In this document: in pieces, positions 24,412 through 38,564 of the stretch
Layout of the letters: the number at the start of each line of letters is the position of its first letter
Position numbering within the stretch: the first letter of the stretch is position 1
DNA from: Prinia subflava
Taxonomy: Eukaryota > Chordata > Aves > Passeriformes > Cisticolidae
Length of the DNA: 64,000 nucleotides
NCBI RefSeq assembly: GCF_021018805.1
Contig: NC_086248.1
Span: 25,366,922 to 25,430,921, forward strand
Reading direction: 5' to 3'
The notes under the pieces: model-generated
Database searches by the model: none
The model's input: only the letters and a program-made list of their open reading frames with translations
Told to the model about the DNA's origin: nothing
Translations under genes and position numbers: made by a program

Positions 24412-26866
24412 ATACATAACCCAAAAGCTAGGGTGAAAGTAGGCCTGTCCATTGTGCAGTGTGGGATAGTTAATCCTCTCATGTAAGCTTGCTGATAAAG
24501 ATCGGCACAGGGCAGGGCAATCATCCTGCACATGCTTCCTCCTGGAGATGTGCTCATTGCTTTGTCTTTGGTGTAAATAGTACAGCCAGCAGTGAGCATT
24601 TGGAGCTCTCTGTCTCCACCAGTACAGCTGTGGTTTTGCTCCAGCAGCTGAGGGGGTTTGCAGAGAAGGGTATATGTAAGTACTTGAACTGGGAGCACCT
24701 CTGTGTTTAGACAAAACCAACAAAAATGTGACATGTACACAGGTTGAAAAGAACACCACCAGTTAAGGTGTCAGCAGGGCTGCCTGTGACATCCACTGGA
24801 GTACCTAAATAGAGCGTTCCTGGAGTGAGGGTGACAAGGAGAAGCCATAGAGGCAGCAGAGAATATCTACAAGGCAGACATGCATGCCAAGGAGAGGAAG
24901 GAAAGGATTTACTCCTGCAGGGTGCGGAGCACCTTTGATTCTCACTTGAGTTCAGAGGTAAAAGGGAAAATTCTGCAATTATATCTACGTAAGATATTTG
25001 TGATATCATATCTACTATGTATCTTAAGTGTTCCTGAATTTGCCTTCTTATAGTTACTGCCATTTCATTGCAAGCACTGTAATGTGAGTAGATCCACTGT
25101 GTTTTTTCCTTTGCAATGCTAAATTGTTATAGCTTTCTGATAATTTTTTCTGACAAAGCTCATCCAGAAATGCACAGCAGGAAGGGTGACGTTTGATGCT
25201 GTCACTTTTATTGCCTCACTAAATAATACAAGAGAATTTTTCATCCCTGAAACACTTTTTCTGGCTGGTTCATATAGTAATGTTCACTATATAATCTTTC
25301 TCCCTAAGAATGATGTTATTAAAATATTCAATGTCTTAAATGGGAGTCTCTTCATAGTAGCACATTTCTTTAAAGGGGCTCACTTTCTGGTCCATATGAA
25401 TATCCATCATTGTTTGTGCACACGTAACACAACTGCTCAGGCTTCATAATAATTATGTATACAGGATATAAAGGTGACATATTCACCTATGTCCACAAAG
25501 AGTAAAATCTTCCCTTCAGGCTCTTCCTCACCTCTGTTTCAGTCAGTGGGATGTGAGCAGAGAAGGTGGAATCGAGCCCCGGAACAGCTAAGGGAGCAAC
25601 ATGGCCATGTGCAGAAATTTCACTTATGTTGTTCCCAGCTGGAATGGTGTGTGTTTCTCTGTGTTTGCAGATGAGTGGTTACCCTTCAACTGCCTGGTTG
25701 TTTGCAGCTTTTTTTGATAGCAGTGAGATAAATCAGAGTGCTTTGTGAAAAGCAGAGCCACTCACACCTGCACAGCCCTGTGACGCTGTCAGGGTGGGGT
25801 TTGTTTGTCAGTGCATTGCACTGAGGCAAACACACACCGTTTCTGGCAGATGGAATCTTGCTCTGCAATCCTGCTTTATCAGAAACAAAAAAGTCTTCAT
25901 TTGTATTGGCTGCAATGTTATGAAGTATCTGAGAAAGAGCATGAGCTAACCAAGCAAATGAAAACTCCATGTGGACAGTGTATAAAAGGTGAACAGTACA
26001 GATGTTTTCCTCCTGCAAGGTGATGTATGAGTAGCTGCACAATAATGTAAGTTATTTATTCATAAGAGGATTGAAGGACTGTTTCTTGCAGTGTGCACAG
26101 GCTTTTGATTTTTCATACCTGAACTGGAACATATTGTTGGCTGCCACTGCTGTGACACTGTGCAAATCCTTAACCACAGCCACTTCAATGGAATAGGTTA
26201 TCTGTAATCTGGAGACATAACTTCTTCAGCAGAAGATCTGCTGTCATTAAATATATGAGATTAGCTGACAAAATCCTTTGGGTAAAATGTCTTCCACTGC
26301 ACCAGCCTCAAGTGCTTCATACATAAGTGCAACTGTATACAGATTAAGAATAAAAAATATTTAAAAATATGCATATGCAGCTATGAAATGTCATGTTAGG
26401 AAGTAGTTATGCTGTTATGTTTAAAGCCATACAAATTTAGAACTTTACTGTAAAAAAGTATTGATATAAATGTGACATCAATTAGATATATTTTTCTGCT
26501 ATATATTATAATCTCTCTATTATATAAGATAAATTTTAATGAAATTGTGCAAATTTGTTGTAGGCCAATTCAGTTTATACACAAAGCATTATATTAGCAA
26601 AATACCTACTTCAGATAGAAATTTCTAGGGTTCCCACTGTGTGTTTTTATGCTTTTTTAAAAATAAAATTTCTTCAGAATTCTTTTTTAGTTTGTTTGTG
26701 AAAATCCAAAACCAGGCCACTTTCAAACCCCAAACCCATGGCATTCTAAAATGTGATGCTAAGAACCACTCCCATCACCAATTCTCAAGACAGAATTCAT
26801 ACTGAGGGTTGAATGCAGGCAGCACTCTGGCCATGCATGGAGCTGCTGACATGTTTAGATTAAACC

Positions 26867-26880
26867 TTTTTTTTTTTTTT
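26867..26880. repeat. Poly(T) run
   Basis: Fourteen T residues; no retroposon body was recognised on the minus strand next to it. Confidence 0.9.
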
Positions 26881-27062
26881 CCTTCAGGGATGTAGCATTG
26901 TCTTTCACTTACTTCCAGGAAATGTTGTGTATTGCCATGGCAGCTCACTGCTGGGCTACTCTTTTGGAATGACAAAGCAGGGAGGATGGAAAAGCAGCTG
27001 AACAAATGTGTTACTCTTAGAGCCCAGAGCTCTCATCATGGGAGCATCACACATCTCTCTGT

Positions 27063-27079
27063 CATTATTATTATTATTA
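27063..27079. repeat. (ATT)n microsatellite
   Basis: About five ATT units. Confidence 0.9.
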
Positions 27080-27385
27080 GCCCCAAAGAAGCCTGAGGTC
27101 TATACCAAAGCACTTTGTGCTATACTTTCAGAGGCATTGATACTTTTTTGTCAGGGGCATTCTCTGTCAATATAATTGTACTCATGGTGGTGAACAAGCT
27201 GTAGTCAAATAGCCTTGAATACTGGACAAACTGGAATAACAAAGCAAAAGAGAAATTTTTTTTTTTGTAGCTGGAAGGCTGAACATGTCTTAAAATTGCA
27301 CAGACAAAATAAAATGAAAGGAATAGACTAGAACAGAATAGAATAGGATAGAATAGGTAAGTAAATATCGCTGACATACTGTTTT

Positions 27386-27411
27386 AATATATGTATATAT
27401 ATATATATATA
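27386..27411. repeat. (TA)n microsatellite
   Basis: TA dinucleotides with one G interruption. A short AGAAT-rich stretch (27325-27356) lies just upstream. Confidence 0.92.
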
Positions 27412-30400
27412 GCTGAAAGGACATGCAGAAAAGTAGCTAGACTAGACCCTAGATTTTTTTTCAATAATGTTTTTGCTGTGTTGATGCTGTATGCAGCCAT
27501 GATAGCTTGGAGTTCTAAGAAGCCTGATCTTTATTCTCTGGCAGGGAAGTCATTGGTTTCTTAAGTGCTGGAGATGCAACATTATCAGTTCTATGAGCTG
27601 CTTAAGGAGCATGTGGCCATGTCTGTGGCATTCTCTTCTAAAAAGCAGGGTCTGAGATGAGCAATATGGCTGAAATGAAGCCCACTAAAGTTCACTTCAA
27701 ATTTATAGCAGTACTATTGCTAATACTTGGAAGAGACAGTTTATAGTTAGGGCAGGAGCTACTGAGGGGAAGGCAGACCATGGTAGTGTTTAGGCACTAT
27801 CAGGTGGTTTGATACTCAGACACTGAGTTTTGAGAGCAGGGAAATGCACAGGCTCTGGAAAAAGTAACAGATATATCAGGTGAGTCATCTATTGCCTGTT
27901 AACATTTGTTTTCATTTTGTATGGTTAATACATAATATTACTTCCTATTCTGTTCTCAGTTTCTGTATATTAGTTTGAATGTTGTGAGAACATAGGAAAC
28001 CTGCATGTATAGCAGTTTTCTATCAGTAGGGTTTTTTGTTTGTTTGTCTTAGTTTCAGTGTTGTTTGTTTGGTTTTTGTTGATGTGTGTGATCTTCTGTG
28101 GAAAGAATTGCTTGAGAATGTTTTTTAGGAATGTTTCTGTCTTAGTACTAAATTAAAAATGATTATTGCTGGAAATTTCCCAACACTCAATTTATTTAAA
28201 AGTAATGCATTTCCATGGATGGGATTTTACACAGGCTCTGAGATATATAAATGAACCTTGAGAGTGGTAAGTGGAAAAACTCAGTCTTATTCCTGTGATC
28301 CCCCTTACTCGGTGGGCTGTTTGCACTGGGGCAGTAGGCATATCCAACTCACAGAACAGAGTTCCAAAAAATGCAGTCTTTGGGTACAAGCTCAAAGTGC
28401 CTTACATGCCCAAAAATCATTCTAGGCACCCTTTTATGTTATTATCAAACTCCCAGCCTTCTTCCAAATACATCATGCAACCTGCAGCACTAAAACTTTC
28501 TCAGGTAGATGGTGTCATAGAGAGCAAGTATTACAGAAATCTTAAATCTGGGAATGCCTTGTTGTGGAAGCACTGAGGGAAAGTCAGGAGAAGGGCTTTG
28601 AGACTGGTGCGCATTGATGGTCAGCAAGACCTCAGCACACATCTACCTGCAGCTTCCCACCAGGACTGGGACACAAAGGGCAGTGAGCAAACCCTAATGG
28701 GGGTGGGGATGGAGAAATGGACAGTTCCTAACAGATACAAAAGTTTTACCTAAAGCCAGTACAGGGTCACCAACATAAGAGGAGCACAGAAGATGGAAGA
28801 ACAACTTGGCAGTTGGATTTCTTCTTCCCAATGTCATTGCGAGGACTCCTAGATATAGCACCTGCATTTACATTATTGTGTGGATGCTGGAAAAATGACT
28901 TGTGCTCACCCATATATTGCAGTAAATGTGCCATGTACTTTTTTCTTAAGATTTGGGTTGTATTTGTAAAGAACTTGGGATCTTCATAACATGTGGGTGG
29001 ATCCTGTAGGAGGTGAACAAAGTACATCTGGTTGTGGAAGATGATGTCAGTATAAAGATACAAAGGACAGAAAGAAACAGGTAGAGAAAAGGTGCAGGAT
29101 CAGCCTGGCTGCTGGGGGGTGACACAGAGTGGGGCTGGGTTGAGGGGGGCATGACCATGCAGAGAATTGCTGCCCAGGGATGCTAGGAATACACCGTAGT
29201 TGTAGGGGGGGTAGTACTTCACTGAATCAAAGAGGGACTGGAGGACACACGCCAGAAGTGACTGAAAAGGATGAAATGGTAGGAACTGAATGAAATTCCA
29301 AGGCTTGGAGATGATCAGGCAGCTTTTCAGAATCTTTTCTGTGTGTTGTTGAAATAAACTGCCTTGGTTTTGGATAGGAATATATAAGGACCCATATATG
29401 AACAGAGAAAGGCATAATAAGTTTTCTGTTGTGAAGAAAAACATGCAGAAAATTATAGACCATTGAAAGAACAATAATTTCTCTGGAGAAAAGATGGATG
29501 AATGGAGGGGGGATTCACATTTTAATGTAGATGCTGGTTATTGGATTGGGTGTAACATGAAACAGTGGTGCTTTATGCCGACTGCATTGTAGAAATGTCA
29601 ATCAGTTTCTGATTCATAAAGATCAAACAGCACAGGACTTAAGGTCAATGTGAATGGCTCCTTCCCAGCTCTGCTGGAAAACCCTAAGGTTCTACTGTAT
29701 TGTGTTGGGCAGGAATCACCTGCATGTTTGTGTCTGCATGTGGCTACGTTGATCTAAATCTGTACTACAGCGTGTGAACATCTCAAGGTTTTGGTCATGC
29801 AAAAGCATCATGAAGGAGTAAACAGATTGGATCACATGGAGAAAAAAGTCACTGCAGTATTGGCAGATGTAATTTTCCTGAACATTTTTTTTAATGGTGA
29901 AATAGAAAGGTGACATATTTTTCTTTTGATTTGAACATTGACTTGGAACTTAAAATGTGATGGTCAATTGTTTTTTGTCTAATAGTATCTGAAAACATCT
30001 CAAAATCCAAGTTAGAACAGGCTTAAATTTGCTCTATGAGGGTCTCCACACTTCTCAGAAATTTTTTTAAGGATTTGCAGGTTGCAAACACCTACATAGG
30101 ACAATGCTGATGAAACCAGACATGGTGTCCAATTTTCCCCTGGCATTTGTAAAAAGAATCTAAATGAGGTTGGTAGATCTGCACACTTATTTTGTTATGA
30201 CAGGAGATTTTATTTTTCAGCAGTATGCCAAGAAGGATTGAAATAGAAACAGTCTGAGAAAACTTGCAAAGCTTTCTATATTCATTGTTTTTGATGGTCT
30301 AGATACATAACTTGAAAATAATGCATCTTGGATTTCTGCTGTTTGCAGTTACTGCTTGCTTAAATTAGAATCATGGGAAGGACTGAATAACTAACCAAGA

Positions 30401-33400
30401 TAATAAAATGTTATTTTTCAAATCTTTTGGTGGATATGATCAAACTGGAAAGGAAAATGCAGTTAATTTACTTTACCCAAGGTAATCTGATAATTTCTGA
30501 TTTTTTTTCTTTTCCAGTTACTTTACCTGCAGCCACAGCACAAAAATACAGAAACGTTCAATTTTGCCACTCTCTACTTTGGTTTGATTCTTTATAGTGA
30601 GGAAAAGCTTATATTTAAAATTATGAAGAGTTTTATTTCTTCTCTCTTCTGGCCATTGAACAAATCCATGTAAGCACAGCTTCCTGCAGTTTTACATCAT
30701 AGCAGCTCACAGACACTCGGGCTGTGCCTGTACTAAATTAAATACTAAATATGTTCAAGACAGTTGAACCCTCTGTCACTAGAGACCAACTGGCTTGAAA
30801 TGACCTTTTAAGCCTTGCTTCAAAACTCACTTCATTTTGTCTGTGAGTCCTGACCTGCCTAGAAACACTGCTCCTGCCTGTTCCCTTTGCACAGCACCTT
30901 TGCTGGGTGTAGACAAACCCTGATTCCTTGAGCTTTGGCCAGGTCTTCAATGATTCCCTTTTCTTGACCTGTCTTGTGTTGTGACTCCTGGGCTGCTGAC
31001 AGGCCTGGGCTCCAGCCACAGTATCTGCCTTCAGCTGGGGTAACCAGCCAGGAGAGGGGACTGCAGGCTGTCCCCTACAGCCTTGTGCAGTCCCATAGAG
31101 ACCCCTCCTCTGCTGGGCTGAATAGGTTGGGAAGGGTTTGCTATATCCATTATGCTTTGACTTCTGCTATTTAGGACACCGTGGGAGAGACAAGCTGGCA
31201 GAGGAACTGCCCAGCTCCCCAGATGGCTGGGCTGTGAACCATGTGTGGTAAGCTGGTTTTGTGAATCTGAATGACTGATAAAATTTACTGGTAGGAAGAG
31301 GTGTGTCCTTCCAGAGCTACGAGCAAATCACATTTCTGAGCTGAAACTCAAGAATCTGTTTCCAGTGAGACACTGTCTCTATCCCTAGTCCAACTGTGCT
31401 TGGCACTCTAGTATATGAACAACATGGAAATTTTACATAAGAGAAAATCTGACACAATCATGCCTGATCTGGACACAATACAAAGATTACTATATGAAGG
31501 GCTCGAGGATTTATTCTGTTGTTACTAACAAATAGATTCCTCATGGTGTCTTAAGTTAAAAAAAAAAATCCAAGCTGTAATCTGTTTTTTGGAGCTATAA
31601 TAATTTTTTTCAATGTATGGACTATTTGTTAATTAGCATTATTATTAGTGTATTGTACATATACAGATACTTAAAAAATATATTTTATGATACACATATA
31701 CTAGTAATGTTAGCATTATTACTATTGTATTAGCATTTTCCAAAAAGACTATGAACTTCTTGTGTCATGGGAAGCCTTGGCATGTAGCAAGGTATTTATT
31801 GAGCAGATTTCAGTGCTGGTGAAAATTTTTCTGCATGTAGGAATCTTTTCATACAGTCCAGGGATTTTCAGTGTTTTGTGTCAAGTGGCTGCTTAGGACA
31901 GAGCATGATCCAGTCTGAAATAACTGCTAAAGTGGATAATGTTTAATGCATATTGAGCTTGTACAAAATCTGAAGCATCACACTCCTCTTTGGCTAAACT
32001 TGGTGATCAGTGATTAATGAATGCTTTTAGCAATTCTAACTTCATGTTCTGTGCCTCAGGTCCCAACAAGTTAAAAGAGCTTAGCATCCATCTCACAACA
32101 ATTGCATTGTGGAGAGAAACTAATTAATGCTTCTAAAGTGTTCAAATTCAGTGTATCTCAAAGCAAAAATCTAGAAGGAAACAAAAAATTTTGTGATCTG
32201 GGCAAAACTTTTGTATATATGTATAATAAAAAAAAGGAGAAGAAAAAAATCTGAATAACAAGCTGAACAAGAAGGTTGAAACAAAATACAGAACAAGCAC
32301 TGCACTTGAATGAAATTGTGATCCCATGGAGAAAATGCAAAAAGATAATGTAATTAGGCATTAGAAGAGAAGATCAAGAGAGACCATGCTGAAAGTTTTT
32401 AGATGTGTGACAGGCTGATGCAAACCCCTGTTCTTCATGTTGGGATGAGAGGACAGGAAAAGCACCCAAAAATGCAGCAAGGGAGAATAAGACAGGTATG
32501 AAAAACTTCCAGGTGTGGAAAATTTTCAAATGCAAACATGAGGAATATACAGATTTCCATTCTCCATCTTCTTTGCCAGTATCTTTTCAGTTTTTATTTT
32601 TTCTCTCTTCTTCTCATGCTAAAATTTTGATTTTTGTCTTGTCTAAGCTGAGCTTCTCACCATATCTGTATACACCCTCCTTGCATCTAAAATCTACAAA
32701 GTTCCTGTGGCTTAATCATATCAGTCTCTTGGCTGCACTTCTTTTCTCTTGTCTGTGGTAGAATTCTTTGTGTATTATCCATTAAGAATTACTTTGAGGA
32801 ACTCAGTCTCTTTAACAGGTTTCCTCATTGGAATAGGAGATTAAATATTGAAAGTTTTTTTTTTCAGTATGTTGAAATCTGTCTTCCTAAATACTGGTTT
32901 TCTTTTTTAAAATTGTCCATTCTCCTTTCTTCTAAACATGTAATTTCACTCTTGCTTTTCTCCCCCCCAGACGCCCTTCCCTTTGGTATAGCAATAATTT
33001 TTCCCCTGTTGATTAGAAACTCCTGATCGGTCTTTGTGCTACTTAATTTCAAAACAGTTGTCTAAAGAATAATCAAAATGTACATTTTCAAAAGAAATGA
33101 TCTGCTGGTTTGGCTCTGTGTGAAAAGCTCCACTGTTACACCATCTCTGGTCTTTTCCCCTTTGAGACACACTTTCCAACAGGTTAGCTGGTTTTGTTGG
33201 TGGCCTAGAGAGGTAACATAAGCTCCTTGACACCTTCCCTGATGACAAGGTAATATCTACATTATATTAAGTAGTCCTGTGACAGGAATTAACCCAAAAA
33301 GTCTCTTATTTTAGTTAAATGATCTTTTGATCAGGCTTGAACCCATATTTGACCATCTTTCAATTTTTGGTGCAAATATTTATTTTCTTTCTTAGCACAG

Positions 33401-33544
33401 GTACATTTTGTAATACTTTCTTGTTATCAAGAATGACCCTTATACTACAAGGAAAGAAAAAATATTAATCTTTCTCCAATTTCTTCAAGTAAAACAGAAT
33501 AAGAATTAAGAAAAAATGGGAGAAAATTGAGAGAATGAAAATGT

Positions 33545-33560
33545 GGCTGGCTGGCTGGCT
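33545..33560. repeat. (GGCT)4 short tandem repeat
   Basis: Four consecutive GGCT units. Confidence 0.9.
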
Positions 33561-33959
33561 GAAAAGTGCAAGAGGAGTAAGAAAATAGGGTTATGATTAG
33601 ATCTTGACAATGACAAGAACATACAGGAAATCACAGAAATGTATGTAATCTTCACCCAGATTATTATAAGGAAAACAGACTCAAACAGTGCCTTCATAAT
33701 CTTTCATTTGAGCTTATGGTTTGAGGAAGTGCTCTGATACCTACAATATGAAATGAGTCTGAACACAATGATCTTTTTCTAGAGGGAAGTATCAAACACA
33801 GACACAGGAAGGTGGAAATAAGTAGACAACAGTGCTTCTGATAAAGGCAGGGGATTATAGTGCCAGAGGCATATAAAACAGGCTAAGAAGCGATGTTGTT
33901 TCCTGGCACCTATTCTCATTCCAGAATTGTTTCTATAAGGAAGAGATTATGTCAGACAA

Positions 33960-34485
33960 GGAAGGTAATTACTGAACCCCACTCCATGCCTGTGGGGTTA
34001 TCTGGAGAACCATGTCCAGTGTTCTATACTGAACCTGAGAAAAGATGCAAACTAATTGGATAGCATCCAGAAAAAAATCGTTGGTACCTCTGAGAAATTT
34101 TTGAAACCCAAGCAAAATGGGGAAAAAAAAAATTGAAGGAACTGCGGCTGTTATTTTGAAAGTCTGAAAGACAAAGGAGGGACTGGAGAATTTTCTGAGA
34201 TGCTAAAGAGTTTTGTAGAGACACATATGATCAACTGTTCCACATAGTCAGTGGGAAGAAGAAAAGGAAAGCTATTTATTTGAAGGGAAGATGGCTGGAA
34301 GGTTTATATCAAAAATTCTTTCTCATTGTTAAAATTCTGAAAATCCAGGAGAAGCTGCTTTAAGGATCTGATGGCATCAAAGATTTTGAAGAAGAGCTGA
34401 AACAAATGCTAAGGATGGACTAGGAATACTTCAAAATATCTCACCAGGCTTAGTCACTTTCCAGCCCCTCATTGTTATGATTTTT
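33960..34485 (+). mobile_element. Old CR1-type LINE, 3' region
   Basis: A heavily mutated CR1-family 3' region in sense orientation. The expected landmarks occur in the right order and spacing: 'atctggagaaccatgtccag' (34000s), 'ttggatagcatccag', 'gaaggaactgcggctgttat', 'tctgaaagacaaaggaggg', 'aaggtttatatcaaaaattc', 'gattttgaagaagagctgaa', 'aaggatggactagg', and a decayed 'ttccagcccctcattgttat' tail near 34459-34485. Every landmark carries several substitutions and the frame is broken many times. This indicates a much older insertion than the 436-588 copy, probably of one of the ancient CR1 subfamilies shared with other sauropsids. Confidence 0.7.
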
Positions 34486-36716
34486 GACTGTGTCTGCAAT
34501 CTGTAGTTACAATCTGTAAGTTTAAAAGAAGGATATGATATCAAATATTTGCCAAAGGGCCTCATTAAACCTAACATTGCAAGACTGACCATTTTAGCAT
34601 TGGATAAACTCTGTAGAGCCCCAGTTCATCTTTGAGAAAAACAAATTCAGTCTTGTCTATCTGGATTATTCCTGTTTTTTCATCCCAGGATGAGTAGTTC
34701 TTTGAGCAGGGCTTGGAATCAGAATCGTATGTCCCATGTGCCCTCTAGAATCAGAATTCCCCTTTCTTGCTCTTCATATTTTTTCCCAATTCTTTTAATT
34801 TTGTTGCAAATGAAACAAGAAGAATGCCTTTAGTTTTGTGTAGGTTATTAAAAATTGTTTATAGAGGCACATGCAGCTTCTCTGGAAGGGAGAGAAGCAA
34901 TGATCATTACTCCTTTAGACTGGCACTGTCAGGGGGTGTCTCTTCTCCCTGCTTTTGGGAGGTGTTCCAATTATGGAGCTGCAGCAAAAGGAAGGGAAGA
35001 CACCACTCCTTTTCTTTCATGGTTTGCCTGTTTTAATAGCCATTCTACAGCAAAATGGAGGATAAAATTCCTGGATACTTGTTAGATCAAGCCTCTTTTG
35101 TGCTTGGATTCAAGGATATTCACTTTGAAAGAAATTCTACCCCCACAAAAGGTAGGCTTCAGTTAATAGCCTGTTCAGTCACAACGACAGAGTTTCCAAG
35201 CAGTAAAAAATGGGGGAATCTGTGTGCAAGGTTCTAGTCAGAAAATGTGATGGGTTTATGGCATTTCAGGCATGCAAATGCTATTTTGGGTGACAACCTC
35301 ACTGATTTATTTTTCTTTTATTTTCTGTACTTTGCAGCAAAGACAGCATCTCCTGCCATGTAATGTGAAATGCCTGCTTACATCTGCAAGGCAAGGGCTG
35401 CTTGGATTTTTTTTCACATTTCGGTCGTAGCACACATACCCACATTTCTAGAATACAGTACTTACGTCACCCTGTGTCAAGCTGCATAAATATACACTGC
35501 AGAGAAGGGAAGGTGACAGATACAAGCAGTGTTCTATTCTTGAAGCATGAAACACTGATTCTGTAGCCTTCAAAAATCTATCTTAGGGGTCTAGGAAGGT
35601 TTCCCAGTTTTGCTTAAATTTTCAAGGTTAGTGAGATTTTCATAAGCATTACTTGCATGTGTGTAAGAAAATCATTATTTTAATCCTAGAATGATTCAAG
35701 CTATTATTTTGTCTTGCTACTACAAAATTCTTGGGTTTGATAGTTATGAAGGAATGTTCACAGTTCTGGTAGTTGAATTTATGAAAATTATTGTATTGTT
35801 TTATTTGACAAGAGAATTCATTAATAGCATAAAAAATTTTTCTGTTTCAAACTCAACAAGAGAATTCAATCCTAGATGTAAGACAGGCAAAATGAGATAT
35901 CTGTGATCACTTTTCTTAATCTCTGAGAGCAGGTTTTAGATCTCTAAATATTTAAAAAATTCACACCAACAATTCTTCCTAAATAAAATGAATGGGAATC
36001 TAAATTTATATTACTAGGAAGCAGCAGAGGTTTTCTGTATTTAAAGAACAGCTTTCAGTTTCAAATCAAATTAACAGCTAGAGCAGAAGAAAGAGAAAAT
36101 GCAAACACCTTGGAAAAGTTGGTAAATCTAATAAAATAGATAGGACTTTTTTGACTGTTTGGGTAGTATATAAATATTTAAATATTGCAGGTAAACATCT
36201 ATTGACAGACAAAACCTCTGCAAAAATGTGAGGCCCTGACTTACACTAAACTCTGACCCAGCATTCAGAATATCTGGTTTTGGAAATATAGCTACAGACA
36301 GAAATAACCTCTGCACTTTCTAGCTGTCAAATAGTCCTAAAATAAATTCTTACAAGACTAGAAGGACTTCTCTGATATAGCACTCTTTTCAAATTAATAC
36401 GACTGTTGTTTCAGTTAGGGTATTGTATTATTTGCTTTGCTTCACTCCCTAAAACTCGTTTCTCTCTGAAGGAAAGCTGAGCATTGTATTACATCAGTTA
36501 CAACATGGCTTGCATCATGGTCTGGTGTATGGGATTTGTTTATCTCCTTGTTTTTCAATACTTAACCTCATGACTTAATGAAATTACGTGCCCAATTAGC
36601 TTTGGTTTATATGCTCTGTGTGTTTTGACTGTGCAGCACTGTGTCTTGAGAAAAATTACTTTTCTACAAAACTTCATTTTCACCCTGCGCAGGCCACCCT
36701 GAGATTATTACCTTAC

Positions 36717-36845
36717 CATGGGTCAAAAGAGAACAGATGTTGCTACTGAACATAGGGTCGGGAGGGACAGATTTGGACATGGAAGGCAGTAATACCTTAG
36801 CTTCTCTAAAATTGTACCATATTCTCGAGTGGTATTCAGGGACCT
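36717..36845 (-). other. Candidate coding exon, minus strand
   Basis: On the minus strand an acceptor (ctttctatcttgtag) precedes 36845, and a donor (CCCATG|GTAAGG) follows 36717. The 129 bases lie inside an 88-codon open frame (36930-36664) whose product includes VPEYHSRIWYNFREAK and SKSVPPDPMFSSN. The composition looks like ordinary folded protein rather than translated repeat. The product is not recognised, and there is no supporting neighbour. Confidence 0.2.
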
Positions 36846-37965
36846 CTACAAGATAGAAAGATTCTAAATTATCTTGGCCTACCACCTTTATTAATTGGAA
36901 CTGCCTTCTAATGGTTCTCATGAAATTCATAAAGTTAATGCCTCTAGTTTCTTTTGGCCAAGAAACTGTTGAGAAATCAGACTATGGAAAAGTGCCCTGT
37001 ATATAAAGCAACTTATTTTTGTGTCTTCTTGTTTGTGAAATGTGTTGTAAGATGATAACACTAAAAAAAAATCTCCTTTAAGAATCTGTAAATACAATTA
37101 TTGGGTTTTTCAATTTCTGCTCTTTCAATGCAGTATTGTGAAATAGTCATTACTATAGTAATGGTAGTAGTAATAGTCTGGCCATTATCCAGATTTTAGT
37201 GAGATGGGCATTACAGGAAATATAAATGTAACTTTAACGTTGTACATTTGTTTTGAAAGCTGCAGTTCATTATATTGTTTGAATTTATGTATTTGTTTAT
37301 ATTTTGAAACAGTAAACATTCATTTGAACACAGAATTTTTGACATAATATAGAACTTATCATCAGTGCAGAACTGAAAGTCACTCCTGTTGAAAAATCAT
37401 TCCTTTGAACATTTTCAGTTTACTACATACAAAGTTCTGAAAAAAATAGGGTTATGCAATGTAATCGATCTGGCGGCCATCAGAACCAAGCTATTTCAAG
37501 GTACCTGGAAAGTATGAATTTTTAAAGTGTGGAGCCTCCTCTGAGAATGGGCTGGATCCTCCTCCTTTACTTTCAGTCTTTAAAGCTCCAGTCTGATTTC
37601 CCTTACTATTTCCAAGTGAGCAAAGGCAGCCCTAGAGAATACACAGTTTCCTTGAGGAAGCCTACAGTTGCCAATTCATTTGAGTGCCTAACAATCCAGC
37701 CAAATGCTCTACTTCTAGGCTACTCCACCATCACTGTTTTTTCTTTTGGCTACTTGTAATTAAATAAATAACTCTGTGTATAGTGCTGTTTCAGGATTCT
37801 TTCCAACTAATTGCAAGACTAAATATCTTTCCTTTGAGGGGAATGATGTAAATGTAAAGACTGTCAGTACAGAAGTGAGTAGCCTGAAGAGCCTAAGGAC
37901 AGACTCATTCCTGTTATAGGTAAACCAAAATTTGATTTCTTATCTGTAACAAGACATCCAGCTGG

Positions 37966-37990
37966 AAAAAAAAAAAAAAAAGAAACAAAA
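37966..37990. repeat. Poly(A)/A-rich run
   Basis: Sixteen A residues followed by gaaacaaaa. No retroposed body was identified directly upstream. Confidence 0.92.
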
Positions 37991-38354
37991 CTAGTTGCAA
38001 GACACCTTCAGACTTTCTTTTTCCTTTCTGTGGAACTTACATGAGATGCGTCAAGATTGTATGTAATGAAACTCTCAGCTAAAAATATGATAATCTTTTT
38101 AATGCAACAAAGGCTAAGCACATTAAATGGTGTAACAATTTTTCATCCCAAGAGAATGTGTGTGGAAAAGTGATAATGGATTCTGATGCTGATGTATGAA
38201 CCTTTTCCAAAATTTATAACCTCCTCCCCTCCATGCAAAGAAACTAGTGAGTATTACATGTTCAGGAAACAGATGTAATCCTTGTCATAAACATGGTTTT
38301 AAAAATCTGGCTAACTGCTTTCTCTTTTTGTTTAACTGTCTTTGCATGTGCCAG

Positions 38355-38444
38355 GCAATGAAAATTGAAGACATGACTCCTGAAGAGGAAGTGTTTTCCC
38401 CTGCTGTAGACTTCTTTACATCCATTGTAATGTCATACAACTGA
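38355..38444 (+). other. Weak candidate terminal coding exon
   Basis: A pyrimidine-rich stretch (ctttctctttttgtttaactg) and the acceptor 'catgtgccag' precede an open frame that begins AMKIEDMTPEEEVF and reaches a TGA at 38442-38444 after 29 codons. The acidic peptide has protein-like composition but matches nothing I know, and no nearby AATAAA obviously completes a terminal exon. Confidence 0.13.
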
Positions 38445-38564
38445 TTTGCACCTACAATTTGAAAGAAGCATTATACATGCCTTGGTTATGTAAGCAACTT
38501 CTCTCACTGAAAAGAGAGAAATTCTCACAGTATTCCCACAATAGTGAAACTCCATGCTTTCTGC

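Larger units (their letters stand above)
24086..33959. other. Unique DNA without a supported gene
   Basis: Almost 10 kb with only short simple repeats. Two blocks differ from their surroundings but match nothing I know. At 28767-29474 there are overlapping minus-strand frames of 98 and 124 codons. At 30738-31180 there is a CT- and CpG-richer block that could be old LTR material. Confidence 0.5.

Noticed and set aside
24358..24759. Overlapping minus-strand frames of 133 and 119 codons
   Set aside because: Two frames are open over the same DNA with no similarity to known proteins, which fits chance.
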